A DNA stretch of 40,454 bases from Haloferacaceae archaeon B1-Br10_E2g22 (GTDB taxonomy: Archaea; Halobacteriota; Halobacteria; Halobacteriales; Haloferacaceae), in the NCBI GenBank assembly GCA_001563795.1, contig LKML01000008.1, positions 1 to 40,454 of the forward strand, read 5' to 3'. Under the pieces are notes generated by a model that was not told the origin of the DNA, did not search any database, and worked only from the letters and a program-made list of their open reading frames with translations. This document shows positions 19,023 to 28,773 of the stretch, one piece after another. The translations under genes were made by a program, and so were the position numbers. How positions within the stretch are numbered: the first letter of the stretch is position 1; the number at the start of each line of letters is the position of its first letter.

Positions 19023-19106
19023 GCGAGGGCTGGGATTCGAACCCAGGGACCCCTACGGGAGCGGGTCTTAAGCCCGCCGCTTTTGGCCTGGCTCAGCCAC
19101 CCTCGC
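19023..19106 (-). tRNA. tRNA-Leu (anticodon TAA)
   Basis: GCGAGGG acceptor, GCGGG-CTTAAGA-CCCGC anticodon arm, variable arm, GGGTTCGAATCCC T-arm, CCCTCGC 3' acceptor. 84 nt, no intron seen. Confidence 0.95.
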
Positions 19107-19154
19107 GCAGTTGGAGTTTACCTATCTCACAAAAGTGGGTTTCGATATCGAGGC

Positions 19155-19493
19155 CTACCAGTCGACGCTCAGCGAGCCATCGCCGTGTGGGTTCGGTGTG
19201 AGTTCGATATCTTCGCGGCGGTCGATGATGTGAATCACGCCGTCGCCCTTTTTCGCCGGACAGAGTTCGGCGGCCTCGATGTTTTCTTCAAGCTCCGAGT
19301 CGTCCAGAAAGTAGGATTTTGGCCGGGCAACGCCGGTCTCGAGATCTAACTCCCAGTTCCGGGAGGCTTCGGCACACCGGCCCGCCCCGAAGCAGTTGTT
19401 CGCCTCGAAGATGATTTTGTACGGCTTTTCGTCGACCGGCGGGGCGTCGTCGGCGGTTCCGTACTCGCTGGGTTTCGGCCGCTTGTCGCTCAT
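19155..19493 (-). CDS. Ferredoxin-like protein
   Basis: NNCFGAGRCAEAS ... AAELCPAKKGDGVIHII; C-x5-C ... CP pattern typical of small Fe-S ferredoxins. Confidence 0.8.
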   Translation of the reverse strand: MSDKRPKPSEYGTADDAPPVDEKPYKIIFEANNCFGAGRCAEASRNWELDLETGVARPKSYFLDDSELEENIEAAELCPAKKGDGVIHIIDRREDIELTPNPHGDGSLSVDW

Positions 19494-19600
19494 AGGTGGT
19501 CGTGTGGGCTACGCGAGCTTTCATTTGTCGGTCGACACAGCTTCGGGCCAGTTTGACCGCCAACAGGAGCCTTTTGCGCGCCAGCGTATAACGAATTTCA

Positions 19601-20680
19601 ATGACCCAGTCGACTGATTCGTTCGGAGAGTGGCCGCTCAAACGTCTGATGACCGAGGTCTGTGGCTCCGGGCATAAATCTGCAGAAGACCTGACACGCG
19701 AGCAGGCAGCCGAAGCCTTCGAGCGGATTATCGCCGGCAAACCCGACCCTACTACCCTTGGGGCGTTTTGGCTCTCGAACCGCTGGAAGCGCAACACGCC
19801 CACCGAGTTGGCAGCCTACACCGATATTATGTGTGAACACGTCGATTATGCCGCTCCCGATTGCGATCCAGTTGACTGTGGAGCCAATTACGATGGTAAA
19901 GGCACAAGCGCAATTTTCGGCGTCGCTGCGGGTGTCGTCGCTGCCGCTGTAGGGACGCCTGTTGTCGTCCACTCCGGTGATCGTATACCGACCCAAAAAC
20001 AGGACGCCTACAAACACGTTCTCGAGGAGTTGGGCGTCCGAACCCAACTCACCCCTCAAAAGTCTGCAGAGATGGTCGACGAAACGGGGTTCGGTTTTTA
20101 CTATCAACCCGCGTTTAACCCCGTTGTTGACGAACTGTTCGACCGCCGGGATCAGATGGGCGTTCGAACGTTTCTCAACACGATCGAGACGCTAGCAAAC
20201 CCGGCAGCGGCTACGGTTCATCTCGGCTCGTTTTATCATCTCGCGTTTGCCAAAAAGGTAGTCGACACCCTCACCGAGAGCACTCATCACGACATGGAAC
20301 GTGTGATTATGTTCCAGGGAATGGAAGGCTACGACGACATCCGGCCCGGATTTACGAAGGTCGCCGAGTGGGACGCCAACGGCGGCGACGGCGAGCCGAG
20401 CTTCGATGATTACGGCATCGAAACCGCCGACTACGGCATGGATTTCGAGGCCGATGATCTCGCGGTCGACAATATCGCGGTCGATTCGGCGGCGATCACC
20501 GAGGACGTTATCGCTGGCGACCGTACAGATCAGTTTGCCGATGCCGTTGCGCTCAACGCTGCCCTGCGGATCTATGCGCGAAAGGATGCCGACAGCCTCG
20601 AGGAAGGCCTCGAAGCTGCCCGCGAGGCTATCGACGACGGCAGTGCGGCCGCAGTACTAAGGGACTTACAGGCGTACTAA
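19601..20680 (+). CDS. Anthranilate phosphoribosyltransferase-like (glycosyltransferase family 3) protein
   Basis: TrpD-like N-terminal helical domain and VHSGDRIPTQKQDAYKHVLEELGV. Glycine-rich motif diverged (CGANYDGKGTS). Confidence 0.82.
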   Translation: MTQSTDSFGEWPLKRLMTEVCGSGHKSAEDLTREQAAEAFERIIAGKPDPTTLGAFWLSNRWKRNTPTELAAYTDIMCEHVDYAAPDCDPVDCGANYDGKGTSAIFGVAAGVVAAAVGTPVVVHSGDRIPTQKQDAYKHVLEELGVRTQLTPQKSAEMVDETGFGFYYQPAFNPVVDELFDRRDQMGVRTFLNTIETLANPAAATVHLGSFYHLAFAKKVVDTLTESTHHDMERVIMFQGMEGYDDIRPGFTKVAEWDANGGDGEPSFDDYGIETADYGMDFEADDLAVDNIAVDSAAITEDVIAGDRTDQFADAVALNAALRIYARKDADSLEEGLEAAREAIDDGSAAAVLRDLQAY

Positions 20681-20766
20681 CCAACGGCCTGTGAATCGTT
20701 TTTACGGTCTCTAAGAGATTTCAGGATAGACCGCAGAAGCTAAACGGTGTTCGCCGCTATAAGTCA

Positions 20767-21837
20767 GTGATGCAACGTCTCCGGCGTCGGACGCCCCAAG
20801 AGTTCGACTGCGTGCTTTCGTCGATGTGTACGGTTCCGCACCCCGCTGCGCACGACGAGGCCGTTCGTTTTCTGTCATCGAACCCCGGCGATCCAGCAAC
20901 CTACCAGACAATCGCCAAACTAGAGGATGAGGCCGTCGAGTTGCTCGGCGAAATCACTGATCTCGACGAGCCGTATGGATACATTACCAGTGGCGGCACC
21001 GAGGCCAACATTCAGGCAGTTCATGCCGCTCGAAATCTCGCCGAGACGGATTCTCCCAACCTTGTTGCGCCCGAAAGTGGTCATTTCAGTCTAACGAAGG
21101 CCGCAGAGATGTTGGGTGTCGAACTCCGGACGGTTCCGGTCGACGACGACTATCGCGCTGATCTCGAGGCACTCGAGGCCGCAGTTGATTCCGATACGGT
21201 CGTCGTGGTTGGCGTCGCCGGCACCACCGAGTACGGCCGCGTCGACCCAATCGCGGCGATGACAGACATCGCCCACGATGCTGGCGCACGGATGCACGTC
21301 GACGCCTCGTGGGGTGGGTTTATTCTTCCCTTTACGGAGTACGAATGGTCGTTTGCTGATGCGCCAATCGATTCGATGGCCATCGACCCGCACAAGTTCG
21401 GCCAGGCACCCGTCCCCGCGGGTGGCCTACTGGCGCGTGATCGGGCGACCGTCGACGCGCTGGCGGTCGATACACCGTATCTCGAGACGACCTCACAGGC
21501 AACGCTCACCGGCACCCGCAGCGGGGCGGGCGTTGCCGGCGCACTGGCGGCCATGGAGTCGTTGTGGTCGGCGGGCTACCGCCAGCAGTACCGCGACCAG
21601 CAGGCCAACGCCGAGTATCTGGCCAGTGAGTTGCAGGCGCGTGGGATCGAGACAGTCGAGCCGACGCTGCCGTTGGTGGCCGCTGAGTTGGCTCCTGGGA
21701 CGTTTGAGTCACTCCGCGAGGTCGACTGGCGGATTTCGCGGACGGCCAGCGGCGAGTTGCGGGTCGTCTGCATGCCGCACGTGACACGCGAGGGGTTGGA
21801 GTCATTTGTGAGTGACCTCGACCGAATTCGCTCGTAA
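20767..21837 (+). CDS. mfnA: Tyrosine/aspartate decarboxylase (PLP-dependent, MfnA family)
   Basis: [33 protein letters not shown] and [18 protein letters not shown] (PLP lysine). Confidence 0.92.
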   Translation: MMQRLRRRTPQEFDCVLSSMCTVPHPAAHDEAVRFLSSNPGDPATYQTIAKLEDEAVELLGEITDLDEPYGYITSGGTEANIQAVHAARNLAETDSPNLVAPESGHFSLTKAAEMLGVELRTVPVDDDYRADLEALEAAVDSDTVVVVGVAGTTEYGRVDPIAAMTDIAHDAGARMHVDASWGGFILPFTEYEWSFADAPIDSMAIDPHKFGQAPVPAGGLLARDRATVDALAVDTPYLETTSQATLTGTRSGAGVAGALAAMESLWSAGYRQQYRDQQANAEYLASELQARGIETVEPTLPLVAAELAPGTFESLREVDWRISRTASGELRVVCMPHVTREGLESFVSDLDRIRS

Positions 21838-21895
21838 ATAAATATAAGCGGATTAGTGCTTAACTCGGCCGCTAACGGCAGCTTTGTACTTGTAG

Positions 21896-22120
21896 GTCGG
21901 AACACTACAGAAATCCTCAGCAGGATATTCATTAGCCAAATCATTTTATGCTGATACGTATGGATGCACTGTTTGTGGTACGACCAAAGAGCCACATTAC
22001 GAGTCAACTCCAGCTGTTGACATCCACGGTAGCATAAAGCGGCCCGATGGGGGAACTAAAGAGGTCAATTCAACTGCAACTACGGACTACACTGGTATCG
22101 TTTCACGAGTAGTATTTTAG
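21896..22120 (+). pseudogene. Possible truncated ORF remnant without a start codon
   Basis: Open frame of 74 codons then TAG, no ATG or GTG: VGTLQKSSAGYSLAKSFYADTYGCTVCGTTKEPHYESTPAVDIHGSIKRPDGGTKEVNSTATTDYTGIVSRVVF. Confidence 0.35.
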
Positions 22121-22204
22121 TTTCGGTGATAGATCAGGTTAGTCGGCGGTGATTATTTTTCTAGATGACAACCGCTTTTTGCAACGCCCGTCCTGAATAC
22201 CAAT

Positions 22205-22615
22205 ATGGCAATCCTCATCCCCTATGACGGCTCCGAGCCCGCACAGCAGGCAGTCCGCCACGCCCTCGACCACTGGGGCGGCCACAAACTCGTTTTCCTC
22301 CGGGTGGTCGAAGCCGCCGATGGCTCGCTGGAAGCCGGCGTCGACCTGATCAAAGAACGCCTCAAGGAGTCCCGCCAGGAGGGTGCCGTCGAGCTACCCG
22401 ACGACCTCCTCGAGCGGCTGGCCGACGTTGAGTACGAACTCGAGACCGTCGTCGGCAAATCCGCCCGCGAGATCGTCGCCTTCGCCGAAGACAACGACAT
22501 CGACCACATCGTCATCGGGAGCCACGGCCGCAGCGGCCCCTCTCGGGTGCTGTTGGGTAGTGTCGCCGAGCGCGTCGTCCGGCGCGCGCCGACGCCGGTG
22601 ACAGTTGTTCGCTAA
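22205..22615 (+). CDS. Universal stress protein (UspA family)
   Basis: MAILIPYDGSEPAQQAV and IVIGSHGRSGPSRVLLGSVAERVVRRAPTPVTVVR. Confidence 0.95.
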   Translation: MAILIPYDGSEPAQQAVRHALDHWGGHKLVFLRVVEAADGSLEAGVDLIKERLKESRQEGAVELPDDLLERLADVEYELETVVGKSAREIVAFAEDNDIDHIVIGSHGRSGPSRVLLGSVAERVVRRAPTPVTVVR

Positions 22616-22677
22616 GCGGTGCCAGCCGTCGGCCACAAATCAGCGGCTTTTAGACCGTCTTGGCCAACTCGTAGGTA

Positions 22678-24786
22678 ATGAGTCACGACGAGTTTCCAAC
22701 CGAGACCCCTGCGGTGGTGACCTGCGGGCTGCCGTATGCTAACGGTGATTTACACGTCGGCCACCTTCGAACCTACGTTGGCGGCGATGTGTACTCTCGA
22801 GCCCTCAAACGCCTCGGCCAACAGACGGCCTTTGTCTGTGGGTCTGATATGCACGGTACGCCCGTTGCGGTCAACGCCGAAAAACAGGGCGTCTCCCCTG
22901 AGGAGTTCGCCTTAGAGTGGCACGAGACATACAAAGAGACGTTTCCCCGCTTCGATGTCGAGTTCGACAACTACGGTCATACACACGACGAGACCAACAC
23001 CGAACTCACCAAGCAGATCGTCAGCGAACTCGAGGCCAACGGCCACATCTACAAAAAGGAGATCATGGTCGCCTACGACCCAGCAGAAGACCAGCATCTC
23101 CCCGACAGATACGTTGAGGGAACCTGTCCGTACTGCGGAGAAAAAGCCCGCGGCGACGAGTGCGATGAGGGCTGTCAACGCCACTTAGAACCGGGCGAAA
23201 TCGAAGATCCCGTTTCGTCGATCACCGGCAACCCCGCCGAATACCACGAACGCACGCACAAATTTTTCGAGGTCTCGGCGTTCACCGACTACCTTTCGGA
23301 ATTCCTTGACCGACTCGAGGGGACCTCAAACGCCCAAAACCAGCCGCGCGAGTGGATCGAATCCGGTCTTCAGGACTGGTGTATCACCCGCGATATGGAC
23401 TGGGGGATAGATTATCCCGCCGAGGCTGACGAGAACGCAAGCACTGCGGAGTTGGTGCTGTACGTCTGGGTTGATGCGCCAATCGAATACATCTCTTCGA
23501 CGAAACAGTACACCGACCGCGTCGGCAGCGAGACCTACGACTGGGAAGAACCCTGGAAAGAAGACGGCGAAATCGTCCACGTCATTGGTCGGGACATTAT
23601 CCAGCACCACTCGATTTTCTGGCCCGCGATGCTCTGCGGTGCGGGCTACAACGAGCCACGGGCGATTATGGCCTCCGGCTTTGTCACGCTGGGCGGCAAA
23701 GGGTTCTCGACGAGCCGTGATCGGGCCGTCTGGGCCGACGAGTATCTCGAGGAGGGCTTCCATCCAGATCTGCTGCGTTATTATCTGGCCACCAACGGCG
23801 GTTTCCAGCAGGACGTAGACTTTTCGTGGGATAAGTTCCGTGACCGCGTCAACACCGAACTGGTCGGGACGCTCGGAAACTTCGTCTACCGGTCGCTGCT
23901 GTTTGCAGCCCGCAACTACGAGGGCGCACCTGATGCGACCGTCTCCGAGGAGGTAGACGACCGAATCGCCGAAGCAACCGAGGCGTTCGAAGCGGCAATC
24001 AACGACTACTCGATCCGGAAGGCGGGCAACGCCGCCATCCGACTCGCCCAGTTCGGCAACGAGTACATCCAGCGCAACGAACCCTGGAAGCTCACCGATG
24101 ACGACCCAGACCGGGCCGCTCAGGTCATCTATGACTGTGTACAACTCGCCAAGGCACTCGCGGTGATCTTTCAGCCAATTGCCCCCGAGACCTGCCAGCG
24201 ACTCTGGGAACAACTCAGCGAGGAGGGGCGGGTCAGCGAGACGACCATCGAGGCCGCTCGCAAAGCTCCACAGGGGACGTTCGGCGAACCTGACGAACTG
24301 TTCGAAAAGATCGAAGCAGAGCGTGTCGACGAACTGAACGAAAAACTCGAATCACGGGTTGCTGAAGCGACTGAGAACGACCAAGACGCAGACGAATCTA
24401 TGACAGACGACACCGACACAGACGAATCTATGACAGACGACAGTAGCGACCTCGAGCCACTCGTAGACGACCGAATCAGCTTCGGAGACTTTCAGGATCT
24501 CGACCTCCGGGTCGGTGAGGTCGTCTCGGCTGAATCGGTCGAAGACGCCGACAAACTCGCCAAACTCGAAGTCGATATCGGCCACGAGGTTCGACAACTG
24601 GTTGCGGGAATCAAACAGTTGCATGATCTCGAGGCGCTACCGGGCATGCGCGTGATCATCGTCGCCAACATGGAGAAAGCCGAGCTGTTCGGCGTCGAAT
24701 CCAACGGGATGCTGTTGGCCGCAGGCGAGCAGGCCGACATTCTAACGACCCACGGCGACGCCGAGGTCGGCACACGCGTTCAGTAG
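22678..24786 (+). CDS. metG: Methionyl-tRNA synthetase with C-terminal tRNA-binding domain
   Basis: CGLPYANGDLHVGHLRTYVGGDV, KGFSTSRDRAVW (KMSKS-equivalent) and C-terminal LRVGEVVSAESVEDADKLAKLEVDIG. Confidence 0.97.
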   Translation: MSHDEFPTETPAVVTCGLPYANGDLHVGHLRTYVGGDVYSRALKRLGQQTAFVCGSDMHGTPVAVNAEKQGVSPEEFALEWHETYKETFPRFDVEFDNYGHTHDETNTELTKQIVSELEANGHIYKKEIMVAYDPAEDQHLPDRYVEGTCPYCGEKARGDECDEGCQRHLEPGEIEDPVSSITGNPAEYHERTHKFFEVSAFTDYLSEFLDRLEGTSNAQNQPREWIESGLQDWCITRDMDWGIDYPAEADENASTAELVLYVWVDAPIEYISSTKQYTDRVGSETYDWEEPWKEDGEIVHVIGRDIIQHHSIFWPAMLCGAGYNEPRAIMASGFVTLGGKGFSTSRDRAVWADEYLEEGFHPDLLRYYLATNGGFQQDVDFSWDKFRDRVNTELVGTLGNFVYRSLLFAARNYEGAPDATVSEEVDDRIAEATEAFEAAINDYSIRKAGNAAIRLAQFGNEYIQRNEPWKLTDDDPDRAAQVIYDCVQLAKALAVIFQPIAPETCQRLWEQLSEEGRVSETTIEAARKAPQGTFGEPDELFEKIEAERVDELNEKLESRVAEATENDQDADESMTDDTDTDESMTDDSSDLEPLVDDRISFGDFQDLDLRVGEVVSAESVEDADKLAKLEVDIGHEVRQLVAGIKQLHDLEALPGMRVIIVANMEKAELFGVESNGMLLAAGEQADILTTHGDAEVGTRVQ
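24389..24442 (+). repeat. Tandem 30-bp repeat inside metG (two copies)
   Basis: CAGACGAATCTATGACAGACGACA at 24389-24412 and identically at 24419-24442. Confidence 0.95.
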
Positions 24787-25212
24787 TCAGTCGATTTCGA
24801 CTGTCGTCCCTTTTAGTTGGAGAATCTCGACGGCTTCTTCGAGTGCCTTTTGATCGCGGGCGGTGAGGGTGGTTTCGTGTACGCCATCGTCGGCCTCATA
24901 CATGACGGTAAGTTCGGTGTCCTCGACGGTGATGCGGTTGATATCGTAGACCGGGATTGTCGCCGACTGCTCGAGTGTTGACCAGAGAATCGTTCCGGGA
25001 ACAACAAAAATAAAAAGAGTGAGCAGCAGCGAGCCGACAGCACTCAGCACGGCTGCGAGTGACTGCTCAACGAGTACCGCCTGGACAACCTCATGAAATG
25101 GGCTAACTAACCCAACAAAACCACCACCAATAATCAGTACTTGGAGCCACGACTGCCGGCCTGCATGCGACGTACCGCCGACGAGTCCACGAGGCGTGTG
25201 ACGAACGCGCAA
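24787..25212 (-). CDS. Hypothetical membrane protein with about two TM segments
   Basis: 141-aa ORF with a TTG first codon. Reading frame continues open upstream to about 25425 without an obvious ATG/GTG. Confidence 0.6.
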   Translation of the reverse strand: MRVRHTPRGLVGGTSHAGRQSWLQVLIIGGGFVGLVSPFHEVVQAVLVEQSLAAVLSAVGSLLLTLFIFVVPGTILWSTLEQSATIPVYDINRITVEDTELTVMYEADDGVHETTLTARDQKALEEAVEILQLKGTTVEID

Positions 25213-25436
25213 TCGACCGTTGACAACGCGGGCGATACCCGTCCGTGTGCGAAAGCTCCAGACGCCAGTCTCTTTTATGCCAATTAGTTGTCGAGTGCCG
25301 ATAAAATAGATTCGCTGGCGCTTCGTTGGGCTATCCGCAAAACTGCAAACGCCGAGGTACCAACAAGCGACTGCGTGGTCGGCGGGCCGCTGGAGAATCC
25401 ATATGTTTATTATCGGGTGTAACTACAGGTGAATAG

Positions 25437-25538
25437 ACTCAGTAGCCTCCCGGGTTCCATCTCTCCCCGCTGGCAGCCCCCACCTACCCTTCAAGCCCCC
25501 ATCGGTAGTGTCGTCGGAACACCGAACGACTACTGAGT
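25437..25538 (+). ncRNA. Candidate structured RNA closed by a 9-bp stem
   Basis: ACTCAGTAG (25437-25445) pairs with CTACTGAGT (25530-25538). Internal hairpin TCGTCGG-AACA-CCG(A)ACGA. TATA-like TTTATTA at 25406-25412. Confidence 0.35.
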
Positions 25539-25750
25539 CGCCTGTTTCGTCTTCCTAACGGTCGGTGTCACCCATTGTGCCCGGTAGGGATTTGTACCTG
25601 CCGCTGGTTAGTATGGTATACGATGACACAACCTTTCGGTGACTCCCCCAAACCGGTGTGTACCGTCCAGCGAGACGGTGAGAAACCACCGGGAGCAAAG
25701 CACTTATCCCCGGACCGACCCGACTTACGCCCAATAGTGGCGAGCCAACT

Positions 25751-27976
25751 ATGAACGAAGTTCAACTCGAAGTGGCGAAGGCGTACCCAAACGATTCGGG
25801 ACGTGGTATCGCTCGCCTCGACCCTGATACACTGTTGCATCTCAAGCTCTCTCCCGGAGACATTATTGAGATTGAGGGTGGCGAAACAACGGCCGCGAAA
25901 GTCTGGCGGGCCGACCGGCAAGACTGGAACACCGACACCGTCCGTATTGACGGTTTTACCCGCCAGAATGCGGATGTCGGCATCGGCGAGCGCGTGACGA
26001 TCCGGAAAGCCGAGGCAGAAAAGGCCGACAAACTGGTGCTTGCACCCCCCGAAGAGGCGAGCGTCCAGTTTGGCTCTGATGCCGCCGGGATGGTCAAACG
26101 ACAGATCCTCAAACGTCCGGTTGTCGAACGCGATATCGTCCCTGTGATGAGTTCGACGAACCATCCGTTTATGCGCTCGCCGGGCCAGGCGATCCCCCTG
26201 ATCGCCGTCGAGACCGAGCCGGATGGCGTCTGTCTCATTACCGAAGACACCGAGGTCGAACTCCGCGAAGAACCAATCAGTGGGTTCGAAAAGACCGGCG
26301 GCGGCATTACCTACGAAGATATCGGTGGGCTCCAAAGCGAGATCCAGCGTGTCCGCGAGATGGTCGAACTGCCGATGAAACATCCCCAGATCTTCAAGAA
26401 ACTGGGAATCGAACCACCGCAAGGTGTCTTGCTTCACGGTCCGCCCGGAACAGGTAAAACGCTGCTTGCGAAGGCGGTGGCCAACGAGACCTCTGCGAGT
26501 TTCTTCTCGATTGCCGGCCCCGAGATTATCTCGAAATACTACGGAGAGAGCGAACAACAGCTCCGCGAGATCTTCGAGGACGCCAAAGAAGAATCACCCG
26601 CGATCATCTTTATTGACGAACTCGACTCGATTGCGCCCAAACGTGAAGACGTAACGGGCGAGGTCGAACGCCGTGTTGTCGCCCAACTACTGACGATGAT
26701 GGACGGCCTCGAGGCCCGCGGCCAGGTCATTGTTATCGCTGCGACCAACCGTGTCGACAGCGTCGATCCAGCACTCCGTCGCCCTGGTCGGTTCGACCGC
26801 GAGATAGAAATCGGCGTCCCCGACGAAGTCGGCCGCAAAGAGATCCTCCAGATCCACACCCGCGGCATGCCGCTTTCGGACGATGTCTCGTTGGATCACC
26901 TGGCCGACGAAACCCACGGCTTCGTGGGTGCTGACATTGAGAGCCTCACTAAAGAGGCTGCAATGAAAGCTCTGCGGCGGTATCTACCTGAGATCGATCT
27001 CGACGAAGAGGACATCCCACCGAGTTTGATCGACCGAATGATCGTCAAACGCAACGACTTCAGCGGCGCGCTCAACGAGGTCGAACCCTCTGCGATGCGC
27101 GAAGTGCTGGTCGAACTCCCCAAAATCACCTGGGACGATGTGGGCGGACTCGAATCACCCAAACAACAGGTCAAAGAGAGCGTCGAGTGGCCACTCACAT
27201 CCCCCGAGAAGTTCGAACGGATGGGTGTCGAAGCACCGAAAGGTGTCCTGCTGTACGGCCCGCCCGGTACCGGCAAAACGCTAATGGCGAAAGCAGTCGC
27301 CAGTGAAACGAACGCGAATTTCATCTCAGTGCGTGGCCCACAACTGCTAAGCAAGTGGGTCGGTGAATCCGAAAAGGCGATCCGCCAGACCTTCCGGAAA
27401 GCCCGGCAGGTCAGTCCGACAATCATCTTCTTCGATGAACTCGATAGCCTTGCGCCCGCTCGCGGCCAAGATATGGGTAACAACGTCTCTGAGCGTGTTG
27501 TCAACCAACTCCTCACAGAACTCGATGGCCTCGAGGAAATGGGCAACGTGATGGTGATCGGTGCGACCAACCGGCCGGATATGATCGACCCCGCACTGAT
27601 TCGCTCAGGGCGGTTCGACCGGTTGGTAATGATCGGCCAACCCGACGAGGAGGGACGAGAACAAATTCTCAAAATCCATACCGGCGAGACGCCACTCGCG
27701 CCGGATGTGAGCCTCCGAGAGATCGCCGAAATAACGGATGGCTACGTCGGGTCGGATCTCGAGTCGATTGCTCGAGAGTCGGCCATCGAGGCGCTGCGTG
27801 ACGACGACGATGCTACCGAAGTCGAGATGCAGCACTTCCGGCGTGCCATGGAGTCAGTGCGACCAACAGTAACCGAAGACATCATGAACTACTACGAGGA
27901 GATCGAAGACCAGTTCCGCGGCGGCGGCCGCGACCAGCTGGGCGAACGCCGCGACGGCCGAATCGGCTTCCAGTAA
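25751..27976 (+). CDS. cdc48: CDC48/VCP-type AAA ATPase (two AAA modules)
   Basis: Two Walker A motifs ([34 protein letters not shown]) and an N-terminal CDC48-N domain. Confidence 0.97.
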   Translation: MNEVQLEVAKAYPNDSGRGIARLDPDTLLHLKLSPGDIIEIEGGETTAAKVWRADRQDWNTDTVRIDGFTRQNADVGIGERVTIRKAEAEKADKLVLAPPEEASVQFGSDAAGMVKRQILKRPVVERDIVPVMSSTNHPFMRSPGQAIPLIAVETEPDGVCLITEDTEVELREEPISGFEKTGGGITYEDIGGLQSEIQRVREMVELPMKHPQIFKKLGIEPPQGVLLHGPPGTGKTLLAKAVANETSASFFSIAGPEIISKYYGESEQQLREIFEDAKEESPAIIFIDELDSIAPKREDVTGEVERRVVAQLLTMMDGLEARGQVIVIAATNRVDSVDPALRRPGRFDREIEIGVPDEVGRKEILQIHTRGMPLSDDVSLDHLADETHGFVGADIESLTKEAAMKALRRYLPEIDLDEEDIPPSLIDRMIVKRNDFSGALNEVEPSAMREVLVELPKITWDDVGGLESPKQQVKESVEWPLTSPEKFERMGVEAPKGVLLYGPPGTGKTLMAKAVASETNANFISVRGPQLLSKWVGESEKAIRQTFRKARQVSPTIIFFDELDSLAPARGQDMGNNVSERVVNQLLTELDGLEEMGNVMVIGATNRPDMIDPALIRSGRFDRLVMIGQPDEEGREQILKIHTGETPLAPDVSLREIAEITDGYVGSDLESIARESAIEALRDDDDATEVEMQHFRRAMESVRPTVTEDIMNYYEEIEDQFRGGGRDQLGERRDGRIGFQ

Positions 27977-27997
27977 GCCGCCGACCTGTATATCTGT

Positions 27998-28672
27998 TCA
28001 GTAGATCAACTTGTCGTTGTTTTCGATCATGTACAACGAACGGGCAGCGATGTTGACAGCGTGATCGCCGATGCGTTCGAGATCGCGGATCGTCAATAAA
28101 AACCGAGAGACATCTTCCATGAACTGCTCGATATTATCATCGGGGTTCATCTGTTCGCTTTCGATCAACTCGCGGACGACAGTATCGCTGGCCTGTTCAG
28201 ACAGATAATCGAGATCGTCATCACGGTCGTCGACCGCATAACACAACTCGGTGTCATCTTCGGCGTAGGCAGTCATCGCTTCGTCCAGCATCTCGAGTGT
28301 GACCGTTCCAAGCTCTTGGATGTCGATCTGTGGAAAGATGTTGGTCTCGCCGTCGGTAACATAGCCGCCGAGGTTTGTAGCCAGATCAGCGATGCGCTCG
28401 AGGTCGGTGATAATTTTGAACGAGGCCGCAATAAACCGGAGGTCACCAGCGACCGGCTGCTGGAGGGCGATCAGATCCGTACACTGTTTTTCGAGATCGA
28501 GATACTGCTGGTTGATTTCGCTGTCGCCGTCGATCACCTGCTGGGCGAGTTCGTGGTCGTTGGTTTCGAGCGCCCGGAGTGCCATCTCGAGGCGTTCGGC
28601 GACCAACTCGCTCATCTCGAGCACCTCAGTTCGTAGATCTGCAAGCTGTGATTGATACTCGTTTCTGGGCAT
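27998..28672 (-). CDS. phoU: Phosphate signalling complex protein PhoU
   Basis: Helical PhoU repeats: DLRFIAASFKIITDLERIADLATN and LLTIRDLERIGDHAVNIA. Confidence 0.95.
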   Translation of the reverse strand: MPRNEYQSQLADLRTEVLEMSELVAERLEMALRALETNDHELAQQVIDGDSEINQQYLDLEKQCTDLIALQQPVAGDLRFIAASFKIITDLERIADLATNLGGYVTDGETNIFPQIDIQELGTVTLEMLDEAMTAYAEDDTELCYAVDDRDDDLDYLSEQASDTVVRELIESEQMNPDDNIEQFMEDVSRFLLTIRDLERIGDHAVNIAARSLYMIENNDKLIY

Positions 28673-28773
28673 ACCCCTGTATGAGGCAAGCCCATAGAAA
28701 AGAATTACCCACCAAAAGTATGTAATGAACGTCTCTCAACTACTCGCCGGCTGCGAATCACGCGGTGGTCAGC

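Noticed and set aside
23326-24213. 295-aa minus-strand ORF
   Set aside because: Antisense to metG, whose plus-strand frame is unambiguous.
25437-25740. Possible SRP RNA or RNase P RNA
   Set aside because: I could not find the conserved SRP helix 8 (GGAAGGAGCA-like) or RNase P core motifs on either strand.
25568-26557. 329-aa minus-strand ORF
   Set aside because: Antisense to the cdc48 coding region; GC-rich shadow ORF.
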